From: Clarkia xantiana subsp. parviflora
Taxonomy: Eukaryota; Streptophyta; Magnoliopsida; Myrtales; Onagraceae
Reading direction: 5' to 3'
NCBI GenBank assembly: GCA_036873135.1
Contig: JAPTYO010000004.1
Coordinates: forward strand, 40,023,105-40,087,104
DNA length: 64,000 nucleotides
Below the pieces are notes generated by a model that did not search any database, had not been told where the DNA came from, and worked only from the letters and a program-made list of their open reading frames with translations. The translations under genes and the position numbers were made by a program. Below are positions 22,207 to 31,943 of this stretch, piece after piece (within the stretch, counting starts at the first letter, position 1; each line of letters starts with the position of its first letter).

Positions 22207-23892
22207 ATCAGCAGATCTCCCCGGTGTTTGATGAGGAGTAAGAGGCCAGTACAGGTGGGAGTAGTTAGCTCCGGGACCGGACCCTCGATTGCAAAAAGAT
22301 CGGTTTTCTGTGGTGTGAGGAGGTGTCCCCCAGTTGGAGGTAAGGGCGGTGTTGGTGTTAGGGTACCATCTTCTTTCTATATTGATGCCCCCCAATTGAG
22401 GGTCCGGGAGCCGTCTTTTGCTTCTCCCTTGTTTGGTAAGTCTTGGAATGCCTGAGTCTCCTTAGTGTATATTGGTGTTTACTCTGTGTCTTCTTGTAGG
22501 TAGACTTCGTCTTCCGCTTCTGAGTCGAAAGGAGCTATCTCGTCCTCTTGTTGATGGAATTGTTGGGTCTGAGTGGGCGCCTTATTACGGGCGTGAGGCT
22601 CGTTTTGACAATCAATCTTCTTTGCAAAACTCCTGAGGTTGGAGTTCGTGTTTTGCAGTCTGCTATTCCTCCTGCTGATCGTGTGCCTCCTCCTAAGGGG
22701 TCGGAGGCAGTTTATGGATTGGCTCATGATGTGTTGTCTCGCTATGCTTCTGTAACTTTTTCTTAACCTTGTTATCATTTAGGACGTTTCTCTTTCATGC
22801 TTTGTCCATCTCACACTTTGTTTTTGTCCCAGGGTATTGCCGACATTGTTAATTTGTCCACCCTTGTTATTGATCTTGCTGAGGAGAAGAAGGTGCACGA
22901 GGACACTTGTGTCTCCCTTAGTTCTAAGCTTGTTAGTTGTTTGGAGCATAGTCGTATCACGGATTTGCAGTGCCGGGTTTGGAGAGTCGTATTGCCCTTC
23001 TTAAAGAAGAGATTGAGGCTTTAAGACAGAAGTCTTATCGCGATGAGGTACTTCGGGCTGCTGAGTTGGTGTCCCTTGAGGAAATGCTTCGTATGGAGGA
23101 GAAAGGGTGTCTATATAAGGGAATAAGATATATTATAGATAAATATATCTTATTATTTAGATGAATATATCTAGATTAGGAATAGATATATTCTTAGTAT
23201 ATTATCAGATTATGTTTCTTATTATATTGCTATAGATATAGTCTTGTATCTATATATATAGGTACATGTACTCAACTCTAAACAAGATCAATAATACAAT
23301 TTACATTCCTCTATATGGTATCAGAGCCTTTCTAACTCCAACGAGTACAACTTACAAGCCGTCGCCCACCATCGCCGCTGTTCAGGGGCGGTCGGCACCG
23401 CCGTCAACTATGAAGATGTCATGCCGGCCGCCCCCTGACCAATTCTAATTTCAGTTTTTTTTTTCTTTCTTTTCTAATAAGACAATAAATCTCTGCTTCC
23501 GTATCGACGATTTCTGCACCGATCTTTTGGTACCCGCTCCAACGAGCGTAATTTTTTATCGGCCCATGCTCATGGCGGTATTTCTATCTACCAGCATCCT
23601 CGATCCTACTAGCTCCAACGAGCGAAAGTATCTGATCGCTACACCTGAGGACTCTTCATATAATAAGATATATTTATCTATAATATATCTTATTCCCTTA
23701 TATGCTATTGCTGAGTATAAGGGTTCTTCCTCTTATCAGGCTGCTATCGATGTTCGCTGCTCTGTGGCTAAGCGTATTTCTGTAAAGGCGGTTCTTGAGC
23801 GTATATATATGATTGCTCCTGACTTTCCATTTTCTCAGCTTGGTGATTTGTCTGACTTTGCTGTTAGGCATATTGCCAAGATGAGGAAGTAG
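22207..23892 (+). pseudogene. Antisense gene of the inner Tat element, interrupted by an insertion
   Basis: Plus strand, opposite to the inner pol. Exon-like blocks with GT-AG borders lie at about 22217-22434, 22501-22746 and from 22834. The second block, after a frameshift, contains PEVGVRVLQSAIPPADRVPP; the third encodes a Glu/Lys-rich coiled coil (RIALLKEEIEALRQK). After a foreign insertion (about 23106-23704) the tail continues with APDFPFSQLGDLSDFAVRHI and stops at 23890-23892. Each block matches the outer element's antisense gene in order: PEVGVRVL, coiled coil, then AP-N/D-FPF..LG..SD-F/Y-AV. Frameshifts near 22640 and 22975 and the insertion make this copy inactive. Function unknown. 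Confidence 0.72.
23106..23704. mobile_element. Copia LTR-PBS fragment closed by an inverted copy of its own start
   Basis: The insertion splits the antisense gene. It starts with copia-LTR-like AT-rich DNA and runs through GGTACATGTACTCAAC to about 23313. A primer-binding site TGGTATCAGAGC follows (23316-23327), then about 330 bp of leader-like DNA. The right end, about 23662-23704, is a perfect inverted copy (43 bp by eye) of the segment starting TATAAGGGAATAAGATATAT at about 23108-23150. A normal LTR element would end in a direct, not inverted, LTR. I find no target duplication. Confidence 0.6.
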
Positions 23893-24529
23893 TACACCTA
23901 TCTCTTGTGGTGGTTTTGCGAGTTTGTGGCTTGAGGTTTCTCTTAATTTAGGTCGTTGGTCTGTTTTGGGATTGGATCTCAGAATATTCTCATAGATTGT
24001 TGGGTTGCTAAGTGGCTTGTCTTTATTGGTTGTGTTGTTACTTTGCTTCTCATTCATGTTGCTTGGCTGAAGTGCCTATGAGGTAGTCTTGAACTTGTAC
24101 TCATCATTCTTCATTGAGTTTATCAAGGGTTCCTTCTTGTGGTGTCTTCGTACTACTCTTCTTGTTGGTGGGTTGCACTTATCTTTAGAGTTTGAAACTC
24201 CACATCTCTTAGTTTTGCCATCTTTGTTTGATATACTTGTCTTTGCTTATGGTATGCATGGCAGGGTGATTATCTCCCCTTTTCATGATAACTTCTTGTG
24301 CCTCAGTGTGTAGTTTTTTGGTTATGGATCCTTCCTTTTCTGGTGTTTCCTTTACTTTGCATTTTATTTGTGTTTTCCTTCATCATTATACCTGTCATCT
24401 CATCAAGAGTAAACATTAAGTGCTCGTCATATCTCTTTTCCTTGTAAAAAATTGTTCCATGGTGTTCTTCTTTGTATAGTGTAATGATCCCTTCAAATAC
24501 CCTCATAGGGGTGTAGTGAAATATTTCAC
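23893..24529. mobile_element. Inner Tat region downstream of the antisense gene
   Basis: This is a T-rich plus strand without a recognised frame. Convergent ends of the antisense gene and pol should lie here and across the minisatellite. No terminator can be read reliably. Confidence 0.4.
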
Positions 24530-25290
24530 GAGATAGGCTCTCGGAGGGCACTGGAGTTGGACCAAATATACACTCTTGGTGGGCATCGAAATCTTTTCAC
24601 GAGATAGGATCTCGGAGGGCACTTAGCGTTTCACAGGATAGGCTCCCGGAGGGCACAAGTTAGACCAAAGATACGCTCCTGGTGGGCGTCAAAAACTGTT
24701 CACGAGACTGGCTCTCGGAGTGCACTTAACATTTCACAGGATAGGCTCCCGGAGGGCACAAGTTAGACCAAAGATACGCTCCTGGTGGGCGTCGAAAACT
24801 GTTCACGAGACTGGCTCTCGGAGGGCACTTAACGTTTCACAGGATAGGCTCCCGGAGGCCACAAGTTAGACCAAAGATACGCTCCTGGTGGGCGTCGAAT
24901 CTGGTAGTTTGAAATCTACCTCAAGATACGCTCTTGGGGGCGTCGAATCTGGTAGTTTGAAATCTACCTCAAGATACGCTCTTGGGGGCGTCGAATCTGG
25001 TAGTTTGAAATCTACCTCAAGATACGCTCTTGGGGGCGTCGAATCTGGTAGTTTGAAATCTACCTCAAGATACGCTCTTGGGGGCGTCGAAGGTCGTAGT
25101 TTTTAGAAACCACTCTCAAGATACGCTCTTGGGGGCGTCGAAGTTCGTAGTTTTTGGAAACCACTCTCAAGATACGCTCTTGGGGGCGTTGAAGGTCGTA
25201 GTATGAAAACTACTCTCAAGATGCGCTCTTGGGGGCGTTGAAGGTCGTAGTATGAAAACTACTCTCAAGATACGCTCTTGGGGGCGTTGA
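24530..25290. repeat. Minisatellite of the inner Tat element (units of about 48-110 bp)
   Basis: Three related repeat types follow one another. First come long units mixing TTCACGAGATAGGCTCTCGG with CCAAAGATACGCTCCTGGTG (24530-24890). Then come four perfect or near-perfect 48-bp units, GGCGTCGAATCTGGTAGTTT followed by CAAGATACGCTCTTGG (24888-25085). Then come variants with GGTCGTAGT (25086-25290). All share the word AAGATACGCTC(T/C)TGG. The 48-bp units stay open in one frame, giving a 16-residue peptide repeat, but nothing suggests translation. Confidence 0.9.
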
Positions 25291-25589
25291 GGGTGTTGTT
25301 GACTTGGAAGTCATATCTGTGTAAGGATAACATAATGATTATATCACCATCTTCTTTGAAAGACACTTTTGAGTAACTTCTACTTCAATATGAGCATTCA
25401 TGCTTTATGTACATTTGGGGTGCCATGGATGGTTCATGACACCCTTTGTGGGATATTAAGGATAGGTGTAGAGTTAGAGAATCTTCTTGAGTTCTCCTCC
25501 TCAAACTTGTTTTTGGAAAACTTAAGCAATTAGATATGTAATGACTTGAAATAAATCCAAGGATATGGTCTTTTATTTGTGTTGTCTCC

Positions 25590-26867
25590 TTAGACGTAGA
25601 ACTTCTTTAGATGCTCTCCACTGAAGGTGTTTGTGGAGATATGCCCATCTCCATCCTCTAGGCGGTAAGCATTTGCGCATGGAACTGATGCTATCTTATA
25701 TGGCCCTTCCCACTTTGGAGATAATTTTCTGACTTGGTCTAAGTGTGAGAACTCGTTTTTTCTGAGCACTAGTTCTCCTATGTGGAATTGCCTCTCCTTG
25801 ACTTGGCGGTTGTAATACCTTGCGGATACAAGGCGCATTCGTGCCTGTGCTTCCTCTGAGTTCCGTCTTTTATCATCCACAAGGTCTAAGTCTAAGAGCC
25901 TTGCTTTGTTGTTCTCGTGCTCTTCAAAGTACGTGGTCCTTAGTGATGATACAGCCATTTCTGCTGGTGCCACCGCTTCGGTCCCATATACTAGGCCAAA
26001 TGGTGTTTCTCCTGTGGCTATCTTTGGTGTTGTTCGCACTGCCCACAGGACATTTTCCAACTCATCTACCCAACTTCCCTTGGTAGCATGAAGTCGTTTC
26101 TTTAGTCCGTCTAGCACTATTTTATTTGCCGACTCTACTTGCCCGTTTGTCTGGGGGTGCTTTACTGATGCGAAGCGTTGCTCTATATTCAGCCTTTCAC
26201 AGTACCATTGCAGTTTCTTGCTCTTGAATTGTGGACCATTATCACTTATTATGGCTTTTGGGACTCCGTATCTTGAGACAATGTGAGATTGAATGAAGTT
26301 AACGATTTGCTCGTCTGTTGTCTTTTCCGTTGGCTTCGCTTCTATCCACTTGGAGAAGTAGTCTATTGCAACTATTATGCAAGTTTTCTGCCCTTTTTTT
26401 CTTGGTAGGGGGCCTATCAGATCAATCCCCCACTGTGCGAATGGCCAGGCTCCCGAGATGGAATTTAGCTTTGCCGATGGGGCTGTTATATTTCTGGAGT
26501 ACCTTTGGCAGTGATCACATTTTTGTACCAAGTCTGCTGCTTCTTTGCTCATTGTTGGCCAATAGTACCCTAGGTTGTAGACCTTTCGGATTATTGATCG
26601 TGCTCCTTCATGGCACCCCGCATCTCCTTCATGGAGCTCTGCAAGTACTCTCTCTGTTTCTGGATATGTTATGCATTTGAGGAAGGGTGTGGAGTACCCT
26701 TTTTTGTAGAGTTCATTATCCATCATTGCATAATTTCTAGCCATCCTTTCAATCTTGACTGCCTCCACTTTATCCTCTGGGAGTTTTCCTTCCGTGATGT
26801 ACTGACTCATTGGGGTCATCCAGGCTTCTCCTTCATCTATTACTAGATTCTCCATTTGTTCTATCAC
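25590..26867 (-). CDS. Inner Tat integrase, intact frame
   Basis: The 425-codon minus-strand frame is undamaged. It has the zinc-binding H-H-C-C region (LHEGDAGCHEGAR; CDHCQRYSRN), then the catalytic core: GIDLIGPLP, ISDNGPQF and NGQVESANK, with 35 residues between the second Asp and the Glu. The C-terminal region (RQFHIGELVLRK; LSPKWEGPYKI) ends GEHLKKFYV. It would insert element cDNA into the genome as part of the pol polyprotein. A TAG about 20 nt upstream, in the same frame, separates it from the aRH domain. It is the best-preserved pol domain of either Tat element. Confidence 0.92.
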   Translation of the reverse strand: MIEQMENLVIDEGEAWMTPMSQYITEGKLPEDKVEAVKIERMARNYAMMDNELYKKGYSTPFLKCITYPETERVLAELHEGDAGCHEGARSIIRKVYNLGYYWPTMSKEAADLVQKCDHCQRYSRNITAPSAKLNSISGAWPFAQWGIDLIGPLPRKKGQKTCIIVAIDYFSKWIEAKPTEKTTDEQIVNFIQSHIVSRYGVPKAIISDNGPQFKSKKLQWYCERLNIEQRFASVKHPQTNGQVESANKIVLDGLKKRLHATKGSWVDELENVLWAVRTTPKIATGETPFGLVYGTEAVAPAEMAVSSLRTTYFEEHENNKARLLDLDLVDDKRRNSEEAQARMRLVSARYYNRQVKERQFHIGELVLRKNEFSHLDQVRKLSPKWEGPYKIASVPCANAYRLEDGDGHISTNTFSGEHLKKFYV

Positions 26868-27725
26868 TGATTGCGTTCTTTGCTATACAAAGTGAACCTC
26901 TTTGCCTGCTTCTGCCCCTAGGGCTAGTTTGCTTAATGCGTCCGCCTCCTGGTTTTGTTCTCTTGGGACTTACTCAATGTCAAAGCTTTGGAAGCTCTTT
27001 ATTAGGTCCCTGGCTTGCTGTAGGTATTTCTGCATGTTTTCAGACTTTGCAGTGTAAATTCCTTTCACTTGATTGACAACTAATTGAGAATCGCACTTAA
27101 CTCTTAGGTGCTTTGCACCTACTCCTTTGGCTATTCTCAAGCCTGTTATCAGTGCTTCATATTCAGCCTCATTGTTCGTTGCCTTGAAGGTAAGTGCCAT
27201 GGCATAGCGCAGAGGTGTATCCCTACATGGTGGGTATAATAGGGGGCCTGCACCTGAACCTCCCCCGTTGGATGACCCATCGGTATGCATCTCCCATAAT
27301 TGTTCTGGTGGTTTCTCCTGACTACTACTCTCCTCACTTGTAGTTGTGATTTCTCCCATGTCCTCATCGGGATTGATTCCGGTGAATTCGGCAATAAAAT
27401 CTGCTAGAGCTTGCCCTTTAATAGCTGTTCTAGGGGCGAAGTGAATACGAAACTCACTTAGCTCAATTGCCCATTTGGTCAATCTTCCCGATGTATCTGG
27501 TCTTTGGAGGAGGTGTTTCAATGGTTGGTCTGTGAGGACTGTTACTTCATGCCCATGAAAATATGGTCTCAACTTCCTTGCGGATATGATCAGTGCATAG
27601 AGGTACTTTTCTATTGCCAAGTAGTTGATCTCATACTTTGCCAATGTTTTACTTACGAAGTATACTGGCAATTGTGCAGCGTTTTCTTCTTTTATTAGCA
27701 CCGAGCTTACTGCCACGTTGCTCAC
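26868..27725 (-). pseudogene. Inner Tat RNase H plus archaeal-type RNase H
   Basis: The 27725-26970 frame begins inside the Ty3-type RNase H (SNVAVSSVLIKEE; IEKYLYALIISARKLRP; VTVLTDQPLKHLL). It continues into the second RNase H: HTDGSSNGGGSGAG, TNNEAEYEAL and VKCDSQLVVNQVKG. It stops at 26970 because of a frameshift; the expected QNQEADALSKLA block is found at about 26950-26905 in the integrase frame. The acidic residues of the second domain are present. A stretch at 27726-27928 in other frames links it to RT. Confidence 0.88.
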
Positions 27726-27928
27726 GGAGATGTAGAGGTAGAGGGGCTCCCCTGGTGTAGGCTTTGCTAGGGGTGGTAGTGTCTTTAGATGTTATTTGAG
27801 TTGTTGGAAGGCTTCTTCACATCTTGGTGTCCACTCGAACTTCTTGTTTGCCCTTAGCACCTCAAAGAAGGGTAGTGCTTTGTCTCCTATCTTGGACATG
27901 AATCTGTTAAGAGCTGCCAACCTCCCAT

Positions 27929-28867
27929 TCAGTCGTTGAACCTCTTTGTGTTTCGTAGGTGACTGCTTTCTTCAATTGCTTGCAGTTTCTCGGGGTTTAC
28001 CTCTATGCCTCGCTGACTTACCATGAAGCCTAAAAACTTCCCTGATTGTACCCCAAATGCACATTTTTTCAGGTTTAGGCGGACTTGGTATTGTCTCATT
28101 CTCTCAAACGTTGAGCGAAGGTTTTCAACATGGTCTTTCTTCTTTTTGGATTTGACGATCATGTCGTCCACGTATGCCTCCATTGTCTTCCCTATCATGT
28201 CTCCGAAGATTTTGTTGACCATTCTTTGATATGTTGCTCCAGCATTTATGAGTCCGAAGGGCATCACCGTGTAATGGTATATCTCACTGTCAGCGTAGAA
28301 TGCCGTGTGAGGGGCGTCTTCAGGGGCCATTTTTATTTTCTTATATCCTGAGTATGCATTCATGAAGCTCATTAGTTGGTGACCTGATGTTGCATCCACT
28401 AACTGATCTATTCTTGGGAGTGGGTATGAGTCCTTAGGACATGCTTTGTTTAGGTTGCGATAATCGATGCACATTCTCCAACTTCCTCCCGCCTTCTTTA
28501 CCAGTACTGGGTTTGCCACCCATGTTTGGAATCTGATCTCCTTGATGAAATTTGCTTTCAATAGCCTTTCCACTTTTTCCTGAATAGCTATCTTTTTGCT
28601 TCCTCCCATTGGCCTTACCTTTTGTGTTATTGGTCGTGTTGTCACGTCTATATTGAGCTTGTGTGAAATTACTTCTTCTGATATTCCTGGCATATCGCTT
28701 GGTGACCAGGCGAACAGATCTTTGTATTCCCTTAGTAAAGCTACTAAGTGCTTTTCCTCTTCCTGAGATAAGGCGGTCCCGATTTTTGCTTTCCTGTCGG
28801 GCTCTTCTATGAGTATTTCTTTTAATTCCTCCATGGGGTCTCCCATGATCCTCTCTTGGGTCCTCAT
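27929..28867 (-). pseudogene. Inner Tat reverse transcriptase
   Basis: The 312-codon frame covers the RT palm and fingers: CIDYRNLNKACPKDSYPLPR, MPFGLINAGATYQRM and the catalytic YVDD (EAYVDDMIV, near 28165). It ends at a frameshift after LQAIEE. Its start codon overlaps the protease stop (ATGA at 28867-28864), but the conserved IDEDPREDHGRP text near 28850 reads in a third frame. The overlap therefore reflects indels rather than a designed junction. Confidence 0.9.
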
Positions 28868-29514
28868 CTATTAGTAGGACCTCTTTGGTTGTTTTCTTCT
28901 TCTTGCTTTAGTGCGATCCTTGCACATTTCCTTGCTACCTTCTGGTTACCCTTTACTTCTCCTATTCCTTGGCTTGTGGGGAATTTCATTTTCTGATGTG
29001 GTGTTGATGGCACCATACCCCACTTGTTGATTGTAGTGGTACCCAGGACTCCATTGTATTCCTCCATTTCTTCTGTGATGAAGAAAGGGACATCGATCTT
29101 TAATTGCCTCTGGCCTATTCCCAATGTCACGGGTAGTGTGACTGCCCCCAGTGGGTAGGTTGGCTCTCCTGAAAATCCAACCAAGGGAGAGTGAACCTGT
29201 TTTATGCTACTCGGCCTTACACCCAGTATGTCGATGACTTTCTTGCTAATGATGTTAGGTGAGCTTTCACTGTCTACCAGGATTCTTCCAATGTCCATAT
29301 CAGTAGTCTTCATTGTTATGACTAGGGCATCCCTGTTGTCTGGTAACACATGTTCAATGTCCCTTTTTGAAAATTGTATTATATCTTCTTTCTTTTCTTC
29401 TACTTTCTCTTCTTTTGGTTTATGGTCTTCTAACTGTGCCATATACGCCTCTCTGGCATTCGCTGACTCTCCTCTTGCTCCATAACCTCCATGAATGACA
29501 TATACGCTTGCCAT
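28864..29514 (-). pseudogene. Inner Tat protease region, catalytic motif altered
   Basis: The 216-codon frame starts MASVYVIHGGYGARGE, the block that normally links gag to protease, only about 35 bp after the primer-binding site. The protease signature reads ILVDSESSPNII, so the invariant glycine of D-S-G is Glu, which should abolish activity. The fold continues (SPLVGFSGEPTYPLG; EEYNGVLGTTTINKWG). No gag sequence or zinc knuckle lies upstream. Confidence 0.88.
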
Positions 29515-29547
29515 CTGGCTGGTGATAATTAGGCTTTCTATTTGAAA

Positions 29548-29563
29548 CCCACGGACGACGCCA
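29548..29563 (-). other. Primer-binding site of inner Tat element
   Basis: The minus strand reads TGGCGTCGTCCGTGGG, two bases from the LTR edge at 29566. It resembles the outer element's TGGCGCCGTCTG and other Tat primer sites. Confidence 0.8.
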
Positions 29564-29565
29564 AG

Positions 29566-30319
29566 TGTTAGGTTATAAGGTCTGAGTCAACGGATCGCTA
29601 ACTTAGAGCTTATCTCCCACTAATGTGATGTCGGGTTATGTGCTCCTCGGGGTCTTTCGTACCGTTTCCTACTCTTCCGCTTCCTTGTCTCTCTGCTCCT
29701 TACTACCCTGCAAGAGGGGCAGTATAAAGCACGAAGGGGGGGTGGTGCTTGATGAACCCTCTCTGATGCTTAAGTCAGAATACTTTTAGAGAGATAAAAT
29801 GTAGAGAGAAGCCAGAGCTAAAAATGTGCAAGTAATCAAGATCCCCCAAATGAATGGTGAAGGGGTTGTATTTATAGGCAAAGGTGTCATTAAGGTGACT
29901 TAAGGACATCGTTAACCTTTAAACACAATTAATTAGTCCTTAATCACATAATTAAAACCTTAAAGCATGGAGAGGTTGACGGAAATAATCTAAGTGTAGG
30001 AGTCGCGAAATGGTGCCGGGGCCCTTGGGGGCGGAGAGAAAATCCGACCCCTAAGGGTAGGGGTTGGGTGTGGCCACCCAACCCCTCCCTAAGGGAGATT
30101 GGGTTGGCCAACCCGATCTCCCCTAGGGGAGGTCGGGTGTGGCCACCCGATCTCACCTAGGTGAGTTCAACGCGTGGCCCGGACGAGTATTTTCGCCTCG
30201 TCCGGACCGTTGGTGTTTCGGCGGGGTGTTCGGGTCAAAATTTCGATTTATAATCATTAACGGGGTGATAAAAATAATACGATTCGTAAGTCATTGGTTC
30301 AAATTGGGCGTATCCATCA
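29566..30319 (-). repeat. 5' LTR of inner Tat element
   Basis: 754 bp, partner of 20301-21061. It ends at TATCCATCA, then TSD CTTAG. The shared GC-rich palindromes and a TTGTATTTATAGGC motif (candidate TATA on either strand) are visible. Differences from the partner include the G-run length and a 3-4 bp change near the inner end. Confidence 0.93.
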
Positions 30320-30324
30320 CTTAG

Positions 30325-30920
30325 TATCACATACTTACACATCTCCCATGCTTGTTTTACATACATGCTCTCTAGTATTGCATAACGCGCTTCGTAGATC
30401 GTCATTCATGTTATCATTTTTATACGTACATGATGCAAATTCATGATGGTCACGTGATTATTTTTATAATCTAAGTATGAATTGAATGTTTGTATCATTT
30501 TTCATGATTGCATCATACTACGTGTTTGCACCGTTTTCCATGCCTACATCTTGCTTCATGATTACATACATGTGCTCCAATCCCATATTATTCTAAGTGT
30601 TTTACTTGTCGCATGATTACGTAATTCGTCTAATACACTGTCATCATTTACATATTGACAACGTGTTATACGCTTATTTCATATACCATGATATTATCAT
30701 AATGCATGTCATTGTACGCATATTGCCTGTTACGCTAACCTTGTAAACAGATTACGTACGTACGGCGGAAAATTAAAAGTTGGTCAAATTTAGGATCTCA
30801 ACATTCGAATTGACAAACATGCCACCCCCGAGGTCCGTACCGAACCTAAATTGGACGAATATCTTATATTTGAAAAGAGTCAAGTACGAGTTTTGAACCA
30901 CTACTTGACTCGGGGGCAAG
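30325..30920 (+). mobile_element. Outer Tat tail and polypurine tract
   Basis: Sequence of the outer element resumes after the CTTAG duplication. It is rich in CATG/ACAT words like the left side at 19500-20295 and has no coding frame. The last bases, ACTCGGGGGCAAG (30908-30920), form the polypurine tract that primes plus-strand synthesis next to the 3' LTR. Confidence 0.75.
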
Positions 30921-31632
30921 TGTTAGATATCTGTCCAATTCGGGTTCGTATTTACATTTCGGGCCTCGTAAAATATCCCAAAACCCGTAAAAAACCCTTT
31001 CGCGGAAACTCAAGTCTAAAACGGTCCGGGATACGCGCAATTCCCGAGCCGAAGGACTTCCGGATTGCCCTAGTGGTCCAGAGGTCCGGATTGCCCAACG
31101 CAATCCGGACCCCTCCCGAATTGTTAAACAATCCGAGTAGGTCCGGATTACCGTTTTCCCTCGTACGCTCACCCCGATTAATTTGCCAAGTGCGGGAAGT
31201 TGGTGCATACATAGTTCGCCTTGATGACGGTATACGTCTTCCTTACATACCGACATCAAGTGGTTCAAATTTGGGCATGATCCTTAGGTTCCTTATAAAT
31301 AGGGGCCTAGATCTCCCATTCTAGAGAACTCCCTGACTTTTGGGCTTTGAATGCTCTGACTTCTCTCTAAGGCTTTCTCTCTCTAGAAGTTCTAACTTGA
31401 GCGTCGGAGTGGGCCCAACCAGCACCCCCCCTCCCACGCTGGTTACTGCCCCTCGTGCAGGACCCGAAGGTTTAGAGTTCAAGGTCGATGACTGGGAGAT
31501 TAGCTCGGTGATTGTGTTTTAAGGATTGCGGCGTTCCCATCCTTATACACACATCTTGAGCCCGTTCGTGAAAAAGGAAGCCTGTTCGTGAAGGAAAAAC
31601 CCGAAGCTGCCCAGGTGGAAGCGAACATAACA
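30921..31632 (+). repeat. 3' LTR of outer Tat element
   Basis: 712 bp, from TGTTAGATATCTGTCC to GAACATAACA, followed by the GTGCC duplication at 31633-31637. Compared with the 5' copy it contains about 55 extra bases around 31069-31140 with an internal imperfect repeat of GGTCCGGATT. Confidence 0.95.
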
Positions 31633-31637
31633 GTGCC

Positions 31638-31943
31638 GAAATATTAGACTAGGGTGACAAGTTTTCTCAATGGAGATCCTTGTTCTTAATTGTGTGTTTA
31701 AACCCTTAGGAGTCACCCCTATATATAGTATTGGGTGGAGTTGCCAAAAGGCAACTCCACCCTATGTGGTACTAGGGTTTCGGCCGAACCATGTAAAAGG
31801 GGGGAGGCCCATTTTGGGCCTCCCTTGTCAATTACTAATTGGATTTGGCCAAATTAGCCCAAATTGACAATTACCCAATTAACTTAGGTAATTCCCTTAA
31901 TTAACGGGCTCCTATTATGGTGCCACGTTACCATATGCTAACA
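31638..31943 (-). repeat. Copia 5' LTR, second part
   Basis: Continuation of the LTR interrupted at 11371. Its end CCATATGCTAACA corresponds to CCATATGCTTACA at the end of the 6600-7193 LTR. The pieces either side of the Tat element read as one LTR when the insertion and one GTGCC are left out, which independently confirms the nesting. Confidence 0.75.

Larger units (their letters stand above)
20301..30319 (-). mobile_element. Inner Ty3/gypsy Tat-lineage element (10.0 kb), nested in reverse orientation
   Basis: LTRs lie at 20301-21061 and 29566-30319, with an exact TSD CTTAG at 20296-20300 and 30320-30324. Element orientation is minus: PBS at 29563-29548, PR, RT, RH-aRH, INT down to 25590, then a minisatellite, an antisense gene on the plus strand (about 22207-23892), PPT and 3' LTR at 21061-20301. 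Like the outer element it has no gag. The LTRs differ at roughly 20 sites by eye, including the length of a G-run, so it is younger than its host element. Confidence 0.95.
11372..31632 (+). mobile_element. Outer Ty3/gypsy Tat-lineage element (20.3 kb including a nested element)
   Basis: The element is bounded by LTRs at 11372-12027 and 30921-31632 and by an exact 5-bp target duplication GTGCC at 11367-11371 and 31633-31637. The order is 5' LTR, PBS, PR-RT-RH-aRH-INT on the plus strand, an antisense intron-containing gene, a tandem-repeat region, the nested inner Tat element (20301-30319), a short tail, PPT and 3' LTR. The second, archaeal-type RNase H domain before integrase marks the Tat clade. 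No gag is present. Without the inner element it would be about 10.2 kb. Confidence 0.95.

Noticed and set aside
23656..23704. Tc1/mariner-type MITE with TA target
   Set aside because: TA flanks are present, but the interior has a copia LTR, tRNA primer site and leader, so a rearranged LTR element fits better.
24888..25106. 72-codon open frame made of a 16-residue peptide repeat
   Set aside because: It follows from a 48-bp repeat unit divisible by three; there is no start context, signal or homologue, and neighbouring variants break the frame.
24530..25290. Regularly spaced repeats resembling a CRISPR array
   Set aside because: Spacers are themselves repeats, units vary in length, and the context is a plant retrotransposon; it is a minisatellite.
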